DNA of 64,000 nucleotides from Citrobacter freundii (GTDB lineage Bacteria > Pseudomonadota > Gammaproteobacteria > Enterobacterales > Enterobacteriaceae). The first letter of the stretch is position 1. Each line of letters begins with the position of its first letter. The position numbers were made by a program, and so were the translations under genes. The stretch is from the NCBI RefSeq assembly GCF_011077955.1, contig NZ_JAALBX010000007.1, forward strand, positions 186,001 to 250,000, given 5' to 3'. The notes below the pieces were generated by a model. That model saw only the letters and a list, made by a program, of their open reading frames with translations. It searched no databases and was not told the origin of the DNA. Below are positions 8,758 through 17,852 of this stretch, in pieces.

Positions 8758-10125
8758 GTGGCAAAAACTCTCTTACGCAGCGGAAATCTGGATGACTTCC
8801 AGTCTGTCGGCGACAACGGGCAATCCGTTTTTGACTCTGCGCTGCAAATTCGTGAAACACTGCGCCTGCGTAAGCAGCCGCTGGTGGAATATCTGGCAAT
8901 CCCGCAACGTAACGATGACGGGGATCGGGTGGACTGGTACGCGCCGCTGGAAGGTAAAGCCACCAGTTGGCTTGCCGCAAGCGACGCCCAGCGCAAACAG
9001 GCGCGTCGTCTGCTGGAAAGCGCACTCGCCAGCGCCAGTGCGTTAAGCCAGCGCTGTCGCCAGAGTGAGAAAACCGCGGTGGCCCATTTTGGCGCGCTGC
9101 TGGAAAAAGCCCTTCAGTTCCCGGCGGCTAACCATATCTGGCTGGTTGACGGTAAACCTGTCATTACCTTCTGGGGTTTCGTGAATATTAACGAAGGCTT
9201 ACGCGACGATCTGCTGGCCTGCCTTAACGAGGTGGAACCTGCGCCGCCGATAATCGAGGCCATCCCCGAAGAAGAGCCGTCCGTGCCCGTCATTAAACCG
9301 CAAATGAGCGAGCCTGACGCCCCACTGTTGATGGCGGCGCCAGAGCCTGCCTCGGCACCCGTTGCGCCCGCACCCGCACCGGTTGAGACGAGCCAACCTG
9401 CGCCGGTGGTACAACCCGCCGCTGCGCCTGCCCCGGCCCCACAACGACGCAAATCCCTCTGGCTGCTGCCGGTGGCGGCGGCCGTGATTGCCGCAATCGC
9501 CGTTCCCGCTGTGTGGATGAACCTGCAAAACCCCTCCGCGCCTGCCGTTTCTGCAACGCGCGCGAATACCGATGACAAAATTGCCGCGGTCCGCGCACTG
9601 GAAAGCCCGGCGCCCGTCACCGAGCTTAAACCTGCTCCAATGGTGGAAGCGCCTGCGCTGCCGCTGGTACAGGCAAGCATCTCGCAACCTGAACCGGCCG
9701 TCGCTGCGCCCGCGCCTACCCCGGCGCCGGTAGAAGATACCCGTAATGCGATGATTATGGACGCCGACCAGGTCAAAATTGGCTCGACCCGTTTTCTTAA
9801 CGGCAACTGGCGCGCACAGGTGGCGGCACGCGATCCGATTAACGGCAAACCGCCTACACTGCGTTATGATATTAAAAACAATAAAGGCAGCGTACGCGTC
9901 ACCCACGGCGACAATATCGTTTGCCGCGCGGAAGTTTTCTCCGGGCTGCATCACACTGGTGAATTGATGATCAAGACGCGCGGCAACGCGCGCTGCAACG
10001 ACGGCTCACGCTATCCGATGCCGGAGATTTCCTGTAAAGCGGGAGAGGGAAATGTGGCGCAATGTACCGCGCGCTACGACGAAAAAACCCTGCTTCCTCT
10101 GACGTTTAAGAAAGTGAGCGCCTGA
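8758..10125 (+). CDS. srfA: SrfA, membrane-anchored first protein of the srfABC operon
   Basis: First gene of a three-gene operon matching Salmonella srfABC, named as SsrB-regulated factors; the biochemical role is unresolved. The 455 residues divide into a cytoplasmic N-terminal domain (about 1-155), a Pro/Ala-rich linker (about 160-228), one transmembrane helix (about 234-254, preceded by RRK), a second Pro/Ala-rich linker (about 260-325) and a C-terminal domain with five Cys (about 330-455). Positive charges before the helix predict N-in, C-out. The start is GTG at 8758 with a weak Shine-Dalgarno; no better in-frame ATG exists. Four bases separate it from srfB. In Salmonella the operon also lies near yncE/yncD. 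Confidence 0.85.
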   Translation: MAKTLLRSGNLDDFQSVGDNGQSVFDSALQIRETLRLRKQPLVEYLAIPQRNDDGDRVDWYAPLEGKATSWLAASDAQRKQARRLLESALASASALSQRCRQSEKTAVAHFGALLEKALQFPAANHIWLVDGKPVITFWGFVNINEGLRDDLLACLNEVEPAPPIIEAIPEEEPSVPVIKPQMSEPDAPLLMAAPEPASAPVAPAPAPVETSQPAPVVQPAAAPAPAPQRRKSLWLLPVAAAVIAAIAVPAVWMNLQNPSAPAVSATRANTDDKIAAVRALESPAPVTELKPAPMVEAPALPLVQASISQPEPAVAAPAPTPAPVEDTRNAMIMDADQVKIGSTRFLNGNWRAQVAARDPINGKPPTLRYDIKNNKGSVRVTHGDNIVCRAEVFSGLHHTGELMIKTRGNARCNDGSRYPMPEISCKAGEGNVAQCTARYDEKTLLPLTFKKVSA

Positions 10126-10129
10126 TCCT

Positions 10130-13117
10130 ATGCTGGCAAACTTGTGCGATTACCAACAAAACGTAGCCCTGATTGAAAACAGCGGCATCCAGTTTCTCGA
10201 TTTCGGTCTGACCCCGCAAGAGCCGCTGCATGGCGGCCGCTTTGTGCGTAAAACCGCCAACGGCCCGCTGTTGCGCCTGGATTATATCGCCGCCAGCGAT
10301 AAATACGCGCTGCCTGCCCGTAACGGCGGCGTGGCTGAGGTGGTCAAGCCGGAAAGCACGCATCTGTTAAGCTATTCGCTGAATGTGCTGGACGGCGTAT
10401 GGCTGCCGGTGCCGGTACTGCGCTTTAACCCGCCGCGCACCTTCACAACCGGGCCGGATAACTGGGCGCGCGTGCAAATCCGCCGCCTGGCAGAACCCGA
10501 CAGCGCCGGAAACACCCATCGCGTCACGTTCGCCTTCGATACCCATCTCAGCGATGACGACACCGCGTCGCTGTTGGCGCCCTCCCAGTACGATGTGCGC
10601 AACGGCAGCCGTTTCGCCCTCGCCTGGCGCGACGAAGAAGTCGACGATTTCCTTGACCACACCTGGGTTGACGGCTGGCTACGCGAAAGTTTCACGCATT
10701 ACCTCACCACGCATGAAACCCGCACCCACGGCGACAGCGTCAAGGCGATGAAAAATTTCGAGTATCAGGCGCACTGGCTGAATTTGCTAACCCTGCTCGG
10801 CGAACAACTCCAGGTGCCGGAAATTAAAATCGTCACCGAAACACTGAGTACGTCAGCGATTAACGTCGACCTGATTCTGGATGTGGGTAATACCCATACC
10901 TGCGGCGTAATTATTGAAGATCACGGCGAAGCCAATGACGGTTTACGCCAGACTATGGAATTGCAGGTGCGTTCGCTAAGCGAACCGCAGTTTCTTAACT
11001 CACCGCTCTTCACAAGCCGCCTTGAGTTCTCTCAGGCGCGTTTTGGTAAACAACATTTCTCGGTAGAAAGTGGTCGCGAAGACGCTTTTGTCTGGCCGTC
11101 AATCGTGCGCGTCGGCGATGAAGCCCGAAAACTGGCAACCGAACGCCTCGGTAGCGAAGGCCACAGCGGTATTTCCAGCCCGCGTCGCTATTTGTGGGAC
11201 GAAACCCCGGCAAGCCAGGCGTGGCGCTTTAGTTTACTGACCCCAAAAACACAGCGTGAGCCGTTGGCCACCGCCTGGCCGCTGATGAATCTGATGAATG
11301 ACGACGGCGAGCCGCTGTGGAAATTGCCTGCCGATGAACGACTGCCGGTATTTTCCCCGCAATACAGCCGCAGTTCGCTGATGACCCAGATGCTGTGTGA
11401 ACTGCTCGCTCAGGCGCTGGTGCAAATCAATAGCGTCGCCAGCCGTCAACGCATGGGGTTTAGCAACTCACCCCGCCATCTGCGCAACCTGATCCTGACG
11501 CTGCCCTCGGCGATGCCGGGCCAGGAGCGGGAAATTTTCCGCCGTCGCATGCAAGAAGCCATCGCGCTGGTCTGGAAAGCGCTGGGCTGGCACCCGCAGG
11601 ACGAAGATTTCGACAGCGTGCAGGGCAAACGCCAGAGCCGCATTCCGGTTCCAAACATCCATATGGAATGGGATGAAGCCAGCTGCGGACAACTGGTGTG
11701 GCTGTACAATGAAGCGATGGTTCATTTTCGCGGTCAAACAGAAGCCTGTTTTAAAAGTTTCGCCCGCGACGATCGCCTGCCCGAACCGGGTGAAGTGCCG
11801 GGCCGCAGCCTTCGCGTCGCGTCGATTGATATCGGCGGCGGCACCACCGATATGGCTATCACCCGCTACAGTCTCGACGACGGCGTCGGCAGTAACGTAA
11901 AAATTTCTCCCACCCTACTGTTCCGCGAAGGGTTTAAAGTCGCCGGTGACGATCTGCTGCTGGATATCATCCAGCGCTGTGTGCTGCCTGCGCTGCAGGC
12001 GGATTTACAAAAAGCAGGCGTGGCGGACGCCGCGTCGCTGCTCGGTTCGCTGTTTGGCGACTCCGGTCGCATGGACACTCAGGCGATTTTGCGCCAGCAA
12101 ACCACGCTGCAACTCTTAATGCCGCTGGGGCATGCGATTTTACAGGCCTGGGAGCAAAGCGATCCGGCAGATGAGATGGCCGGTCTCTACGCAAGTGTTG
12201 GCGACTTGCTCACTAAGCGGCCCGGCGTAAACGTACTGAATTACCTCAACCAGGCCATTAGCCTGGCGCTCCCTGCGGAGGCCAACGGGTATGATCTGTT
12301 CGCGGCGCCGCTGCAAATCCGCTTTAGCGAACTGCAGGAGCAAATTTTCGCCGGGAAATTCTCGCTGTGCGCGCCGCTTCATGCGCTGTGCGAAGTGATT
12401 TCCCATTACCGCTGCGATGTGTTGCTCGTCACCGGACGGCCGGGCTGTTTGCCGGGCGTACAGGCGCTTATCCGCCATCTGCAACCGGTGCCGGTCAGCC
12501 GCATGGTATGGCTGGAAAATTATGAAGTGCATGAATGGTATCCGTTCAGCAAACAAGGGCGCGTCGGCAATCCGAAATCCACCGCCGCCGTAGGCGCAAT
12601 GCTGTGCGCCCTCGCGCTGGATTTACGCCTGCCGCGCTTCAACTTTAAGGCGGCGGATATCGGCGCGTACTCAACGGTGCGCTATCTTGGCGTGCTGGAT
12701 AATGAAATTAATATTCTGCGCGATGAGAATATCTGGTATCGCGATATCAACCTTGATAACCCCGGCGAAAAGCTTAACGCCAAACTGAATTTCCCGCTGC
12801 GCGGCAACGTGACGCTGGGTTTTCGTCAGTTAGATAACGCCCGCTGGCCTGCCACGCCGCTTTATACGGTGGCCGTGAATTCTACGTCGCTTGCTAAAGC
12901 CATTGCCGGTGATGGCGTGCTAAACGTACGCCTGGCGCTGAACGGTGAGAAATCCCGCGCACCGGAAGGATTTAGTCTCGCGGAAGCATGGCTTTCAGAT
13001 GGCACGAAAGTACCGGTGGATCAACTGACCTTTAAACTGAATACTCTGGCGGATCGTCGCAGCAGCGGCAGCCATTACTGGATTGATAGCGGGAGTGTGT
13101 ACCTGAAATGTCTGTAA
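10130..13117 (+). CDS. srfB: SrfB, large protein with actin/Hsp70-type nucleotide-binding motifs
   Basis: The 995-residue protein matches the SrfB (COG4457) family, annotated only as a putative virulence factor. Three motifs of the actin/Hsp70/sugar-kinase fold are visible in order: phosphate-1 LDVGNTHTCGV (250-260), phosphate-2 IDIGGGTTD (566-574) and an adenosine-type LLVTGRPGCLPGV (about 763-775). This implies ATP binding, probably in the cytoplasm. About 250 residues precede the first motif, and spacing between motifs is far longer than in Hsp70, so large insertions are present. No signal peptide or membrane helix is seen. It starts four bases after srfA and overlaps srfC by 10 bp. The family assignment is firm; the ATPase role is inference. 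Confidence 0.88.
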   Translation: MLANLCDYQQNVALIENSGIQFLDFGLTPQEPLHGGRFVRKTANGPLLRLDYIAASDKYALPARNGGVAEVVKPESTHLLSYSLNVLDGVWLPVPVLRFNPPRTFTTGPDNWARVQIRRLAEPDSAGNTHRVTFAFDTHLSDDDTASLLAPSQYDVRNGSRFALAWRDEEVDDFLDHTWVDGWLRESFTHYLTTHETRTHGDSVKAMKNFEYQAHWLNLLTLLGEQLQVPEIKIVTETLSTSAINVDLILDVGNTHTCGVIIEDHGEANDGLRQTMELQVRSLSEPQFLNSPLFTSRLEFSQARFGKQHFSVESGREDAFVWPSIVRVGDEARKLATERLGSEGHSGISSPRRYLWDETPASQAWRFSLLTPKTQREPLATAWPLMNLMNDDGEPLWKLPADERLPVFSPQYSRSSLMTQMLCELLAQALVQINSVASRQRMGFSNSPRHLRNLILTLPSAMPGQEREIFRRRMQEAIALVWKALGWHPQDEDFDSVQGKRQSRIPVPNIHMEWDEASCGQLVWLYNEAMVHFRGQTEACFKSFARDDRLPEPGEVPGRSLRVASIDIGGGTTDMAITRYSLDDGVGSNVKISPTLLFREGFKVAGDDLLLDIIQRCVLPALQADLQKAGVADAASLLGSLFGDSGRMDTQAILRQQTTLQLLMPLGHAILQAWEQSDPADEMAGLYASVGDLLTKRPGVNVLNYLNQAISLALPAEANGYDLFAAPLQIRFSELQEQIFAGKFSLCAPLHALCEVISHYRCDVLLVTGRPGCLPGVQALIRHLQPVPVSRMVWLENYEVHEWYPFSKQGRVGNPKSTAAVGAMLCALALDLRLPRFNFKAADIGAYSTVRYLGVLDNEINILRDENIWYRDINLDNPGEKLNAKLNFPLRGNVTLGFRQLDNARWPATPLYTVAVNSTSLAKAIAGDGVLNVRLALNGEKSRAPEGFSLAEAWLSDGTKVPVDQLTFKLNTLADRRSSGSHYWIDSGSVYLKCL

Positions 13118-15270
13118 TGTCCTCCCTTCCTGCTTTTGAAGACTGGCTGGCGCAGGCGCGCCAGCGCTCTGCGTTGCTGGACGCACAGGCAAGCGCGCTG
13201 CAACTCGCCCTCGCGCGTATCAATGCGAAAGCCCAGGCGCAACAGCAGCAGGCCGCCGCGCCGCGCACCCTCGCCCTGTGCGGCGCAGGCCAGGCCAGTA
13301 AAGCTTTTTTATTAAGCGCCCTGTGCGGCGGCGATCAGGGCCGTTTACCGGTCACGCCGGGCAAACATCTTGATTATCTGGCGCACATTAACCCCGGCCA
13401 TAGCGCCACAGCGATGGCGCTGCGCTTTACTGCCCGCCCGGCGCCCAGCGACGCCTTTCCGCTGACGCTGCGGCTTTTCAGCGAAGCCGAACTGGTCACC
13501 CTGTTTATTGAACACTATCACCATCAGGCGTATCCGCGCGGGGTTGACGATGCGCTGCTGCGTAAACGCCTTGATGAGCTTCAGCCGTTGCGCCAGCCTA
13601 TGGCCGATGGCGCGATTAGCACCGCGAGTCTCGCGACGATTATTGACGCCTTTATCCGTCGCGCAGGAACCCGCGCGCGCACGGTACAAATGGAGACATG
13701 GCACCGTTTCGCCACGCTTATCCCGCACCTGAGTCTGAGCGAACGCAGCCAGCTTTATGCGCTGTTGTGGGGCGAGCAACGCGAGTTCACCGCGCAGTGG
13801 CTGACACTCGCCGAAACGCTGCAACTGCTGGGTCATCATGCCCATATCGCCGCGCCGCTCAGCCTGCTGGTTGATAATTTCTCCCTGCCGGAAGAAGGTT
13901 TTCTGCTGTGCGAACATCAGGACTTACCGGTTGCGCGCGACGTGCTGGTCTGCGCCATTGACGGCGACACATTGCATCCGGCACTGAGCGTATCGGTCAG
14001 CCAACTGGCGTTGCTGTGCGCTGAACTGGCGTTACCGCTGGAAAATACCGGCACGCTGGGCGACGTAGATGTGCTTGATCTGCCTGCCCCGGCGTTTTCG
14101 GCTAGTGCGCCGCTGTGGCAAACCAAACGCGCGTTTCTGCTTGAAAGCTATCGGCAGCAGGCCGGAATCGATTTACTGGTGGTGTGCGGCGCGACGCCTG
14201 ACAGGGTATCCACGCCGTCGATTGCCCGCACGCTGTTGCAGTGGGTTGACGACACGCACCCGGTACAGGAAGACACGCTGCCGGGTCTGGTCTGGGCGAT
14301 TACCCCAGGGGATGGACGGTTTAGCGGCGAACAGCATCTTGATGATGGCGTACAGCGTTTACTTGGCAAACCGGGCCAGCGCTGGGGCACACTTCAAGCG
14401 CTTGACAGCCGCAGTCTGCCGCGTCTGATTGAATGGCTTTCTGAAGCACTGAGCGTCACGCGGCGCGAAAAACGCCACGCCATCCAGCAGCAGCGTTTAC
14501 GCCAGGCTCTGGTGGAGACGTTCGCCCATTATCATGTTAAAAAGGCGGCGCCCGTGGATGCAGAAGCATCCATTCGCGCGCTGCAACGCCAGGCGTCTCG
14601 TCATGGCGATATACTGGCAGCGCTTCTGCCCGCGGTCGCCACGCTTCAGGCGCTGTGCGATACGCCGGATGCCGCGCCCGTGACGCGCGCCCAGGGGTTG
14701 TTTGACCCCAATCTCGATCTGTTCGCTGAACCGCTTGCGCCCAGTGAACAAACCGGCGCGAGCCAGGGGTCGCTCGCGACACGCACGCACCAACTCTGGA
14801 TTAATCATGTGCGCCAGTGGAGCCATCAACCGGAACAGGCGCGACTGCTGGATCTTGAGCCTTCTGTGTTGGCCTGGCTCGGCGAGACGTTAATTGTCGC
14901 AAGCTATAGGCTGAAACTGGACGCGCAACTGGAAAAAATTGCCAATGATGAAGGGGTTTGCGGCGCGTTGCTGTACGCCGGGCTTGGCAATTTCATCACC
15001 TGGCTTGGGGTGAACGACTTACCGGTCGCAGAGCGGCCCGCCAGCCGGGTAAACCCCGGGAAGCCGGTATTTGCCCCGCAACCGGGCTGCAATACGCGCC
15101 TGACCAAACTCAACGAACAGCCCACTCACGCCGCGACCGGCTACGTCTATGACTGGCTGGTCATGCTCTATCATCTGGCGCGGGGAAATCAGGGTTATGA
15201 GCATCCGCAGTCGGTAAAAGCAGAAGATAAGAAGGCACTGGCGAAGCTTATCACCGCTCTGCTGCGCTGA
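13108..15270 (+). CDS. srfC: SrfC, third protein of the srfABC operon
   Basis: The 720-residue protein belongs to the SrfC (COG4458) family, annotated as a putative virulence factor. It begins with a helical segment rich in Ala/Gln (about 10-50), then a P-loop-like turn GAGQASKAFLLSALCGG (59-75). Compared with GxxxxGK[S/T], the second Gly is Ser64 and the Ser/Thr after Lys65 is Ala66, so nucleotide binding is doubtful. The rest is mostly helical and without recognised domains; no signal peptide or membrane helix is seen. The start overlaps the srfB stop, indicating translational coupling and a stoichiometric complex (inference). ATG 13117 is an alternative start. A 12-bp hairpin follows the stop. 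Confidence 0.85.
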   Translation: MSVMSSLPAFEDWLAQARQRSALLDAQASALQLALARINAKAQAQQQQAAAPRTLALCGAGQASKAFLLSALCGGDQGRLPVTPGKHLDYLAHINPGHSATAMALRFTARPAPSDAFPLTLRLFSEAELVTLFIEHYHHQAYPRGVDDALLRKRLDELQPLRQPMADGAISTASLATIIDAFIRRAGTRARTVQMETWHRFATLIPHLSLSERSQLYALLWGEQREFTAQWLTLAETLQLLGHHAHIAAPLSLLVDNFSLPEEGFLLCEHQDLPVARDVLVCAIDGDTLHPALSVSVSQLALLCAELALPLENTGTLGDVDVLDLPAPAFSASAPLWQTKRAFLLESYRQQAGIDLLVVCGATPDRVSTPSIARTLLQWVDDTHPVQEDTLPGLVWAITPGDGRFSGEQHLDDGVQRLLGKPGQRWGTLQALDSRSLPRLIEWLSEALSVTRREKRHAIQQQRLRQALVETFAHYHVKKAAPVDAEASIRALQRQASRHGDILAALLPAVATLQALCDTPDAAPVTRAQGLFDPNLDLFAEPLAPSEQTGASQGSLATRTHQLWINHVRQWSHQPEQARLLDLEPSVLAWLGETLIVASYRLKLDAQLEKIANDEGVCGALLYAGLGNFITWLGVNDLPVAERPASRVNPGKPVFAPQPGCNTRLTKLNEQPTHAATGYVYDWLVMLYHLARGNQGYEHPQSVKAEDKKALAKLITALLR

Positions 15271-15275
15271 CGGCA

Positions 15276-15304
15276 AACGGGGCGGGATCTTCTCCCGCCC
15301 CGTT
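15276..15304 (+). terminator. GC-rich hairpin after srfC
   Basis: A perfect 12-bp stem (15276-15287 with 15293-15304) with a TCTTC loop starts five bases after the srfC stop. No T-run follows, so it may act as a weak or Rho-assisted terminator or as an mRNA 3'-end stabiliser. Confidence 0.65.
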
Positions 15305-15360
15305 GCCCTAAGGGCTGCCTTTCAGGCTTAAGGCCACCGCGAAAGTGTTAATGGCTACCG

Positions 15361-15590
15361 TGAAAATGAAATTGCCCGCCTCACGTTACACCCGTCAGGT
15401 GGAAAACCTGCGTCATCACCGCCCTTCACTCTGATAGATAGAAAGCTTAAGTCACCGCCTCACGTTATCGCTGAGAGATAGAAAGCTTAAGTCACCGCCT
15501 TACGTTACCGCTGAGAGATGGAAAGCCTGAGTTACCGCCTCACGTCATCCCGCAGAGATGGAATGCTTAAGCCACCGTCTTTTAGGCAGA
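15361..15590. repeat. 40-bp tandem repeat array
   Basis: Direct reading shows units of exactly 40 bp at 15431-15470, 15471-15510, 15511-15550 and a partial fourth from 15551. Unit 2 differs from unit 1 at three positions and from unit 3 at eight. Each unit contains a core close to GAAAGCTTAAGTCACCGCCT followed by CACGTTA. Decayed copies are visible upstream (15391-15430 and 15361-15390). The array lies between the convergent srfC and the dehydrogenase gene and has no long open frame of its own. There are no spacers, so it is not CRISPR. Function is unknown. Confidence 0.85.
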
Positions 15591-15669
15591 TGTAACGAAT
15601 GATTCAGACGACTGCCAGACGGTTCAAACACCGTAACGCATCTTTCCATCAACGGCTGCCTCCATTCAC

Positions 15670-16791
15670 TCACCACGTCAGCCACTCACCGCCACGGGCG
15701 CTACTGGCTTTGATGGTTTCGATAAACTTCATGCCGCTCACCCCCGTGTTTATATCCGGCAATAATGGCGCATCGCTCTCGCCCCGAATAAGCTGCGCCG
15801 CTTCCCGATAGATTTGCGCAAAACCTTCCAGATACCCCTCCGGATGCCCTGCGGGTGTGCGGCACACCTCACGAGTAGAATCGCGATTATCCGGCCCGTT
15901 ACGCGTGACAGTGTAACTACTTGCCCCCTGAGGATGAATAATTAACTGCTCAGGATTTTGCTGATGAAAGGACAAACTGGCGCGGCTGCCGATGATCCGC
16001 AGCCGTAAATCATTGAGATAGCCGCCCGCCACCTGGCTTGCCAGTAACCGACCATGCGCGCCATTGGCATAGCGCATGTCCGCTGCCACTTCATCATCAA
16101 GCAAGCGACCTTCAACCCGCGTCAGCAGTTCGCCACGCAGAGAAACCGGCTCCATACCGCTGACGAACGTCGCCAGTTGCCAGGCGTGGGTCCCGATATC
16201 GCCAATAGCGCCCGCGCCGGCAAGCTTTGGATCGCCGCGCCAGCGGGCCTGTTTGTTATCGGTGATTTCAAGACGCTCGCTAAGCCAGCCCTGAAGGTAT
16301 TCCACTTCTATGCGGCGGATCTCGCCAAGATCCCCTGCAGCGACACGCGCTCTGGCCTCTCGCACCATCGGTAAGGCGCTGTAATTGTGGGTGAGAATAA
16401 ACTTGCACCCGCTGTCTCGTACCTGGCGCGCCAGCGCGTACGCCTCGTCAAGGCTTACGCCGAGGGGTTTGTCGCAGATAACATGTATGCCCTGGGCGAT
16501 AAATGCTTGCGCCACCGGGACGTGCAGATGATTAGGCGTCACGATGGCGACAACATCTATGCCATCGTCACGGGCCGCTTCCCGCTCCGCCATCTCCTGC
16601 CAGTTGGCATAGCAGCGGTCCGGCGCGATAAAAAGCGCGTTACCGGAACGCGCCGCGACGTCCGGGCGAGATGAAAACGCCCCCGCGACCAGTTCAAATT
16701 GATCGTCCAGACGCGCCGCAATACGGTGAACCGCGCCGATAAACGCGCCTTCCCCACCGCCTACCATCCCTAATCGCAGTCGACGCGTCAT
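15670..16791 (-). CDS. Gfo/Idh/MocA-family dehydrogenase (last gene of the catabolic operon)
   Basis: NAD(P)-dependent sugar or polyol oxidoreductase of 373 residues. The N-terminal Rossmann domain starts with the glycine-rich LGMVGGGEGAFIGAVHR (about 6-22) and carries VTPNHLH and CDKPLGVSLDEA, the dinucleotide-binding and (E/D)KP motifs. The C-terminal alpha/beta sheet domain contains IGDIGTHAWQLA with the conserved Asp and His of the active site. It overlaps the isomerase gene by 4 bp and is the last of four coupled genes. The likely substrate is a sugar, glycoside or inositol derivative oxidised at a ring hydroxyl; the exact one cannot be told from sequence. Confidence 0.88.
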   Translation of the reverse strand: MTRRLRLGMVGGGEGAFIGAVHRIAARLDDQFELVAGAFSSRPDVAARSGNALFIAPDRCYANWQEMAEREAARDDGIDVVAIVTPNHLHVPVAQAFIAQGIHVICDKPLGVSLDEAYALARQVRDSGCKFILTHNYSALPMVREARARVAAGDLGEIRRIEVEYLQGWLSERLEITDNKQARWRGDPKLAGAGAIGDIGTHAWQLATFVSGMEPVSLRGELLTRVEGRLLDDEVAADMRYANGAHGRLLASQVAGGYLNDLRLRIIGSRASLSFHQQNPEQLIIHPQGASSYTVTRNGPDNRDSTREVCRTPAGHPEGYLEGFAQIYREAAQLIRGESDAPLLPDINTGVSGMKFIETIKASSARGGEWLTW

Positions 16792-17852
16792 GATCTCTCC
16801 TCCAGGCCCAGCATCTGGCGGATAGCCGTGCGTTCGCTTGACCGTAAGGCAAAGTCATCAAAGGCGTGATCGGCCACCGTGATGATGTGATCGGTAATAA
16901 ATTTTGCGCCTTCCCTTGCGCCGGTTTCGCCATTTTTCAGGCAACACTCCCATTCAAGCGTCGCCCAGCCAGCATAATCGTACTGCGCGAGCTTGCTGAA
17001 AATGCCTTTGAAATCGACCTGCCCGTCGCCCAGCGAACGGAAGCGACCAGGGCGATCGAGCCATGGCTGGTACCCGCCGTAGACGCCGCTTTGGGCGCTC
17101 GGGTTGAATTCCGCATCTTTAACGTGAAAGGCGCGGATACGCGCATGCCAGTAATCGATAAAGCCCAGATAGTCCATCTGCTGCAATACCATATGGCTTG
17201 GGTCAAAGAGAATATTGCAGCGCGAATGATTGCCGGTAAGCGTCAGAAACCGTTCAAAAGTGGTGCCATCATGCAGGTCTTCGCCGGGATGCAGTTCATA
17301 ACATACGTCCACGCCCGCCTCATCGAAGCTGTTAAGAATCGGTATCCAGCGCTCGGCAAGCGTCGCAAAAGCTTCATCGAACAGCGCGGCATTACGCGGC
17401 GGCCACGGATAAAAATAGGGCCAGGCCAGCGCGCCGGAAAAGGTAGCGTGGGCGTTTAAACCTAAATGCTGCGAGGCTTTAGCCGCCTTTTTCAGTTGCT
17501 CGACGGCCCACTGCTGGCGACCGGTGCGATCGTGGCGCAATGCCTCCGGGGCGAATCCGGCAAAAGCCTGTTCATATGCCGGGTGCACCGCCACCAGTTG
17601 GCCTTGCAAATGGGTTGAAAGTTCGCTGACCACCAGACCGACATCCGCCAGCTTGCCGCGCACTTCATCACAATAGGTTCGGCTTGCCGCCGCCTCATCA
17701 AGATTGAAGATATGCGGTAAATGGGTGGGGATTTGCACTGCTTTATATCCCAATCCCGCCGCCCAGGCGGCTAAGGTTTCCAGCGTGTTGAACGGCGCTG
17801 CTTCGCCGATAAATTGGGACAGAAAAAGGGATGGCCCTTTCAGGGTTTTCAT
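16788..17852 (-). CDS. Sugar phosphate isomerase/epimerase family protein (TIM barrel)
   Basis: A 354-residue xylose-isomerase-like TIM barrel (AP endonuclease 2 / IolE superfamily). Conserved metal-site segments include CYELHPGEDLHDG, ILFDPSHMVLQQMDY, RIRAFHVKDAEF and WATLEWECCLKNG, which provide the Glu, Asp, His and Glu ligands for a divalent metal. The family catalyses isomerisation, epimerisation or dehydration of keto-sugars and keto-inositols. It overlaps both flanking Gfo/Idh/MocA dehydrogenase genes by 4 bp, so all three are co-translated. The context suggests it works on the 3-keto or 2-keto product of those dehydrogenases (inference). Confidence 0.88.
   Translation of the reverse strand: MKTLKGPSLFLSQFIGEAAPFNTLETLAAWAAGLGYKAVQIPTHLPHIFNLDEAAASRTYCDEVRGKLADVGLVVSELSTHLQGQLVAVHPAYEQAFAGFAPEALRHDRTGRQQWAVEQLKKAAKASQHLGLNAHATFSGALAWPYFYPWPPRNAALFDEAFATLAERWIPILNSFDEAGVDVCYELHPGEDLHDGTTFERFLTLTGNHSRCNILFDPSHMVLQQMDYLGFIDYWHARIRAFHVKDAEFNPSAQSGVYGGYQPWLDRPGRFRSLGDGQVDFKGIFSKLAQYDYAGWATLEWECCLKNGETGAREGAKFITDHIITVADHAFDDFALRSSERTAIRQMLGLEERS

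Larger units (their letters stand above)
15271..15669. other. 399-bp intergenic region: hairpin plus repeats
   Basis: This gap between the stops of srfC and the dehydrogenase contains the srfC hairpin (15276-15304), the 40-bp array (about 15361-15590) and about 80 bp of unassigned sequence. An open frame from 15599 runs antisense into the neighbouring gene and looks spurious. Confidence 0.7.

Noticed and set aside
9114-9954. Long Ala/Gly-rich and Arg-rich minus-strand frames over srfA
   Set aside because: They are reverse readings of the Pro/Ala-rich srfA linkers and have no start signals.
15391-15590. Possible CRISPR array
   Set aside because: The 40-bp units are directly contiguous with no unique spacers, and no cas genes are nearby.
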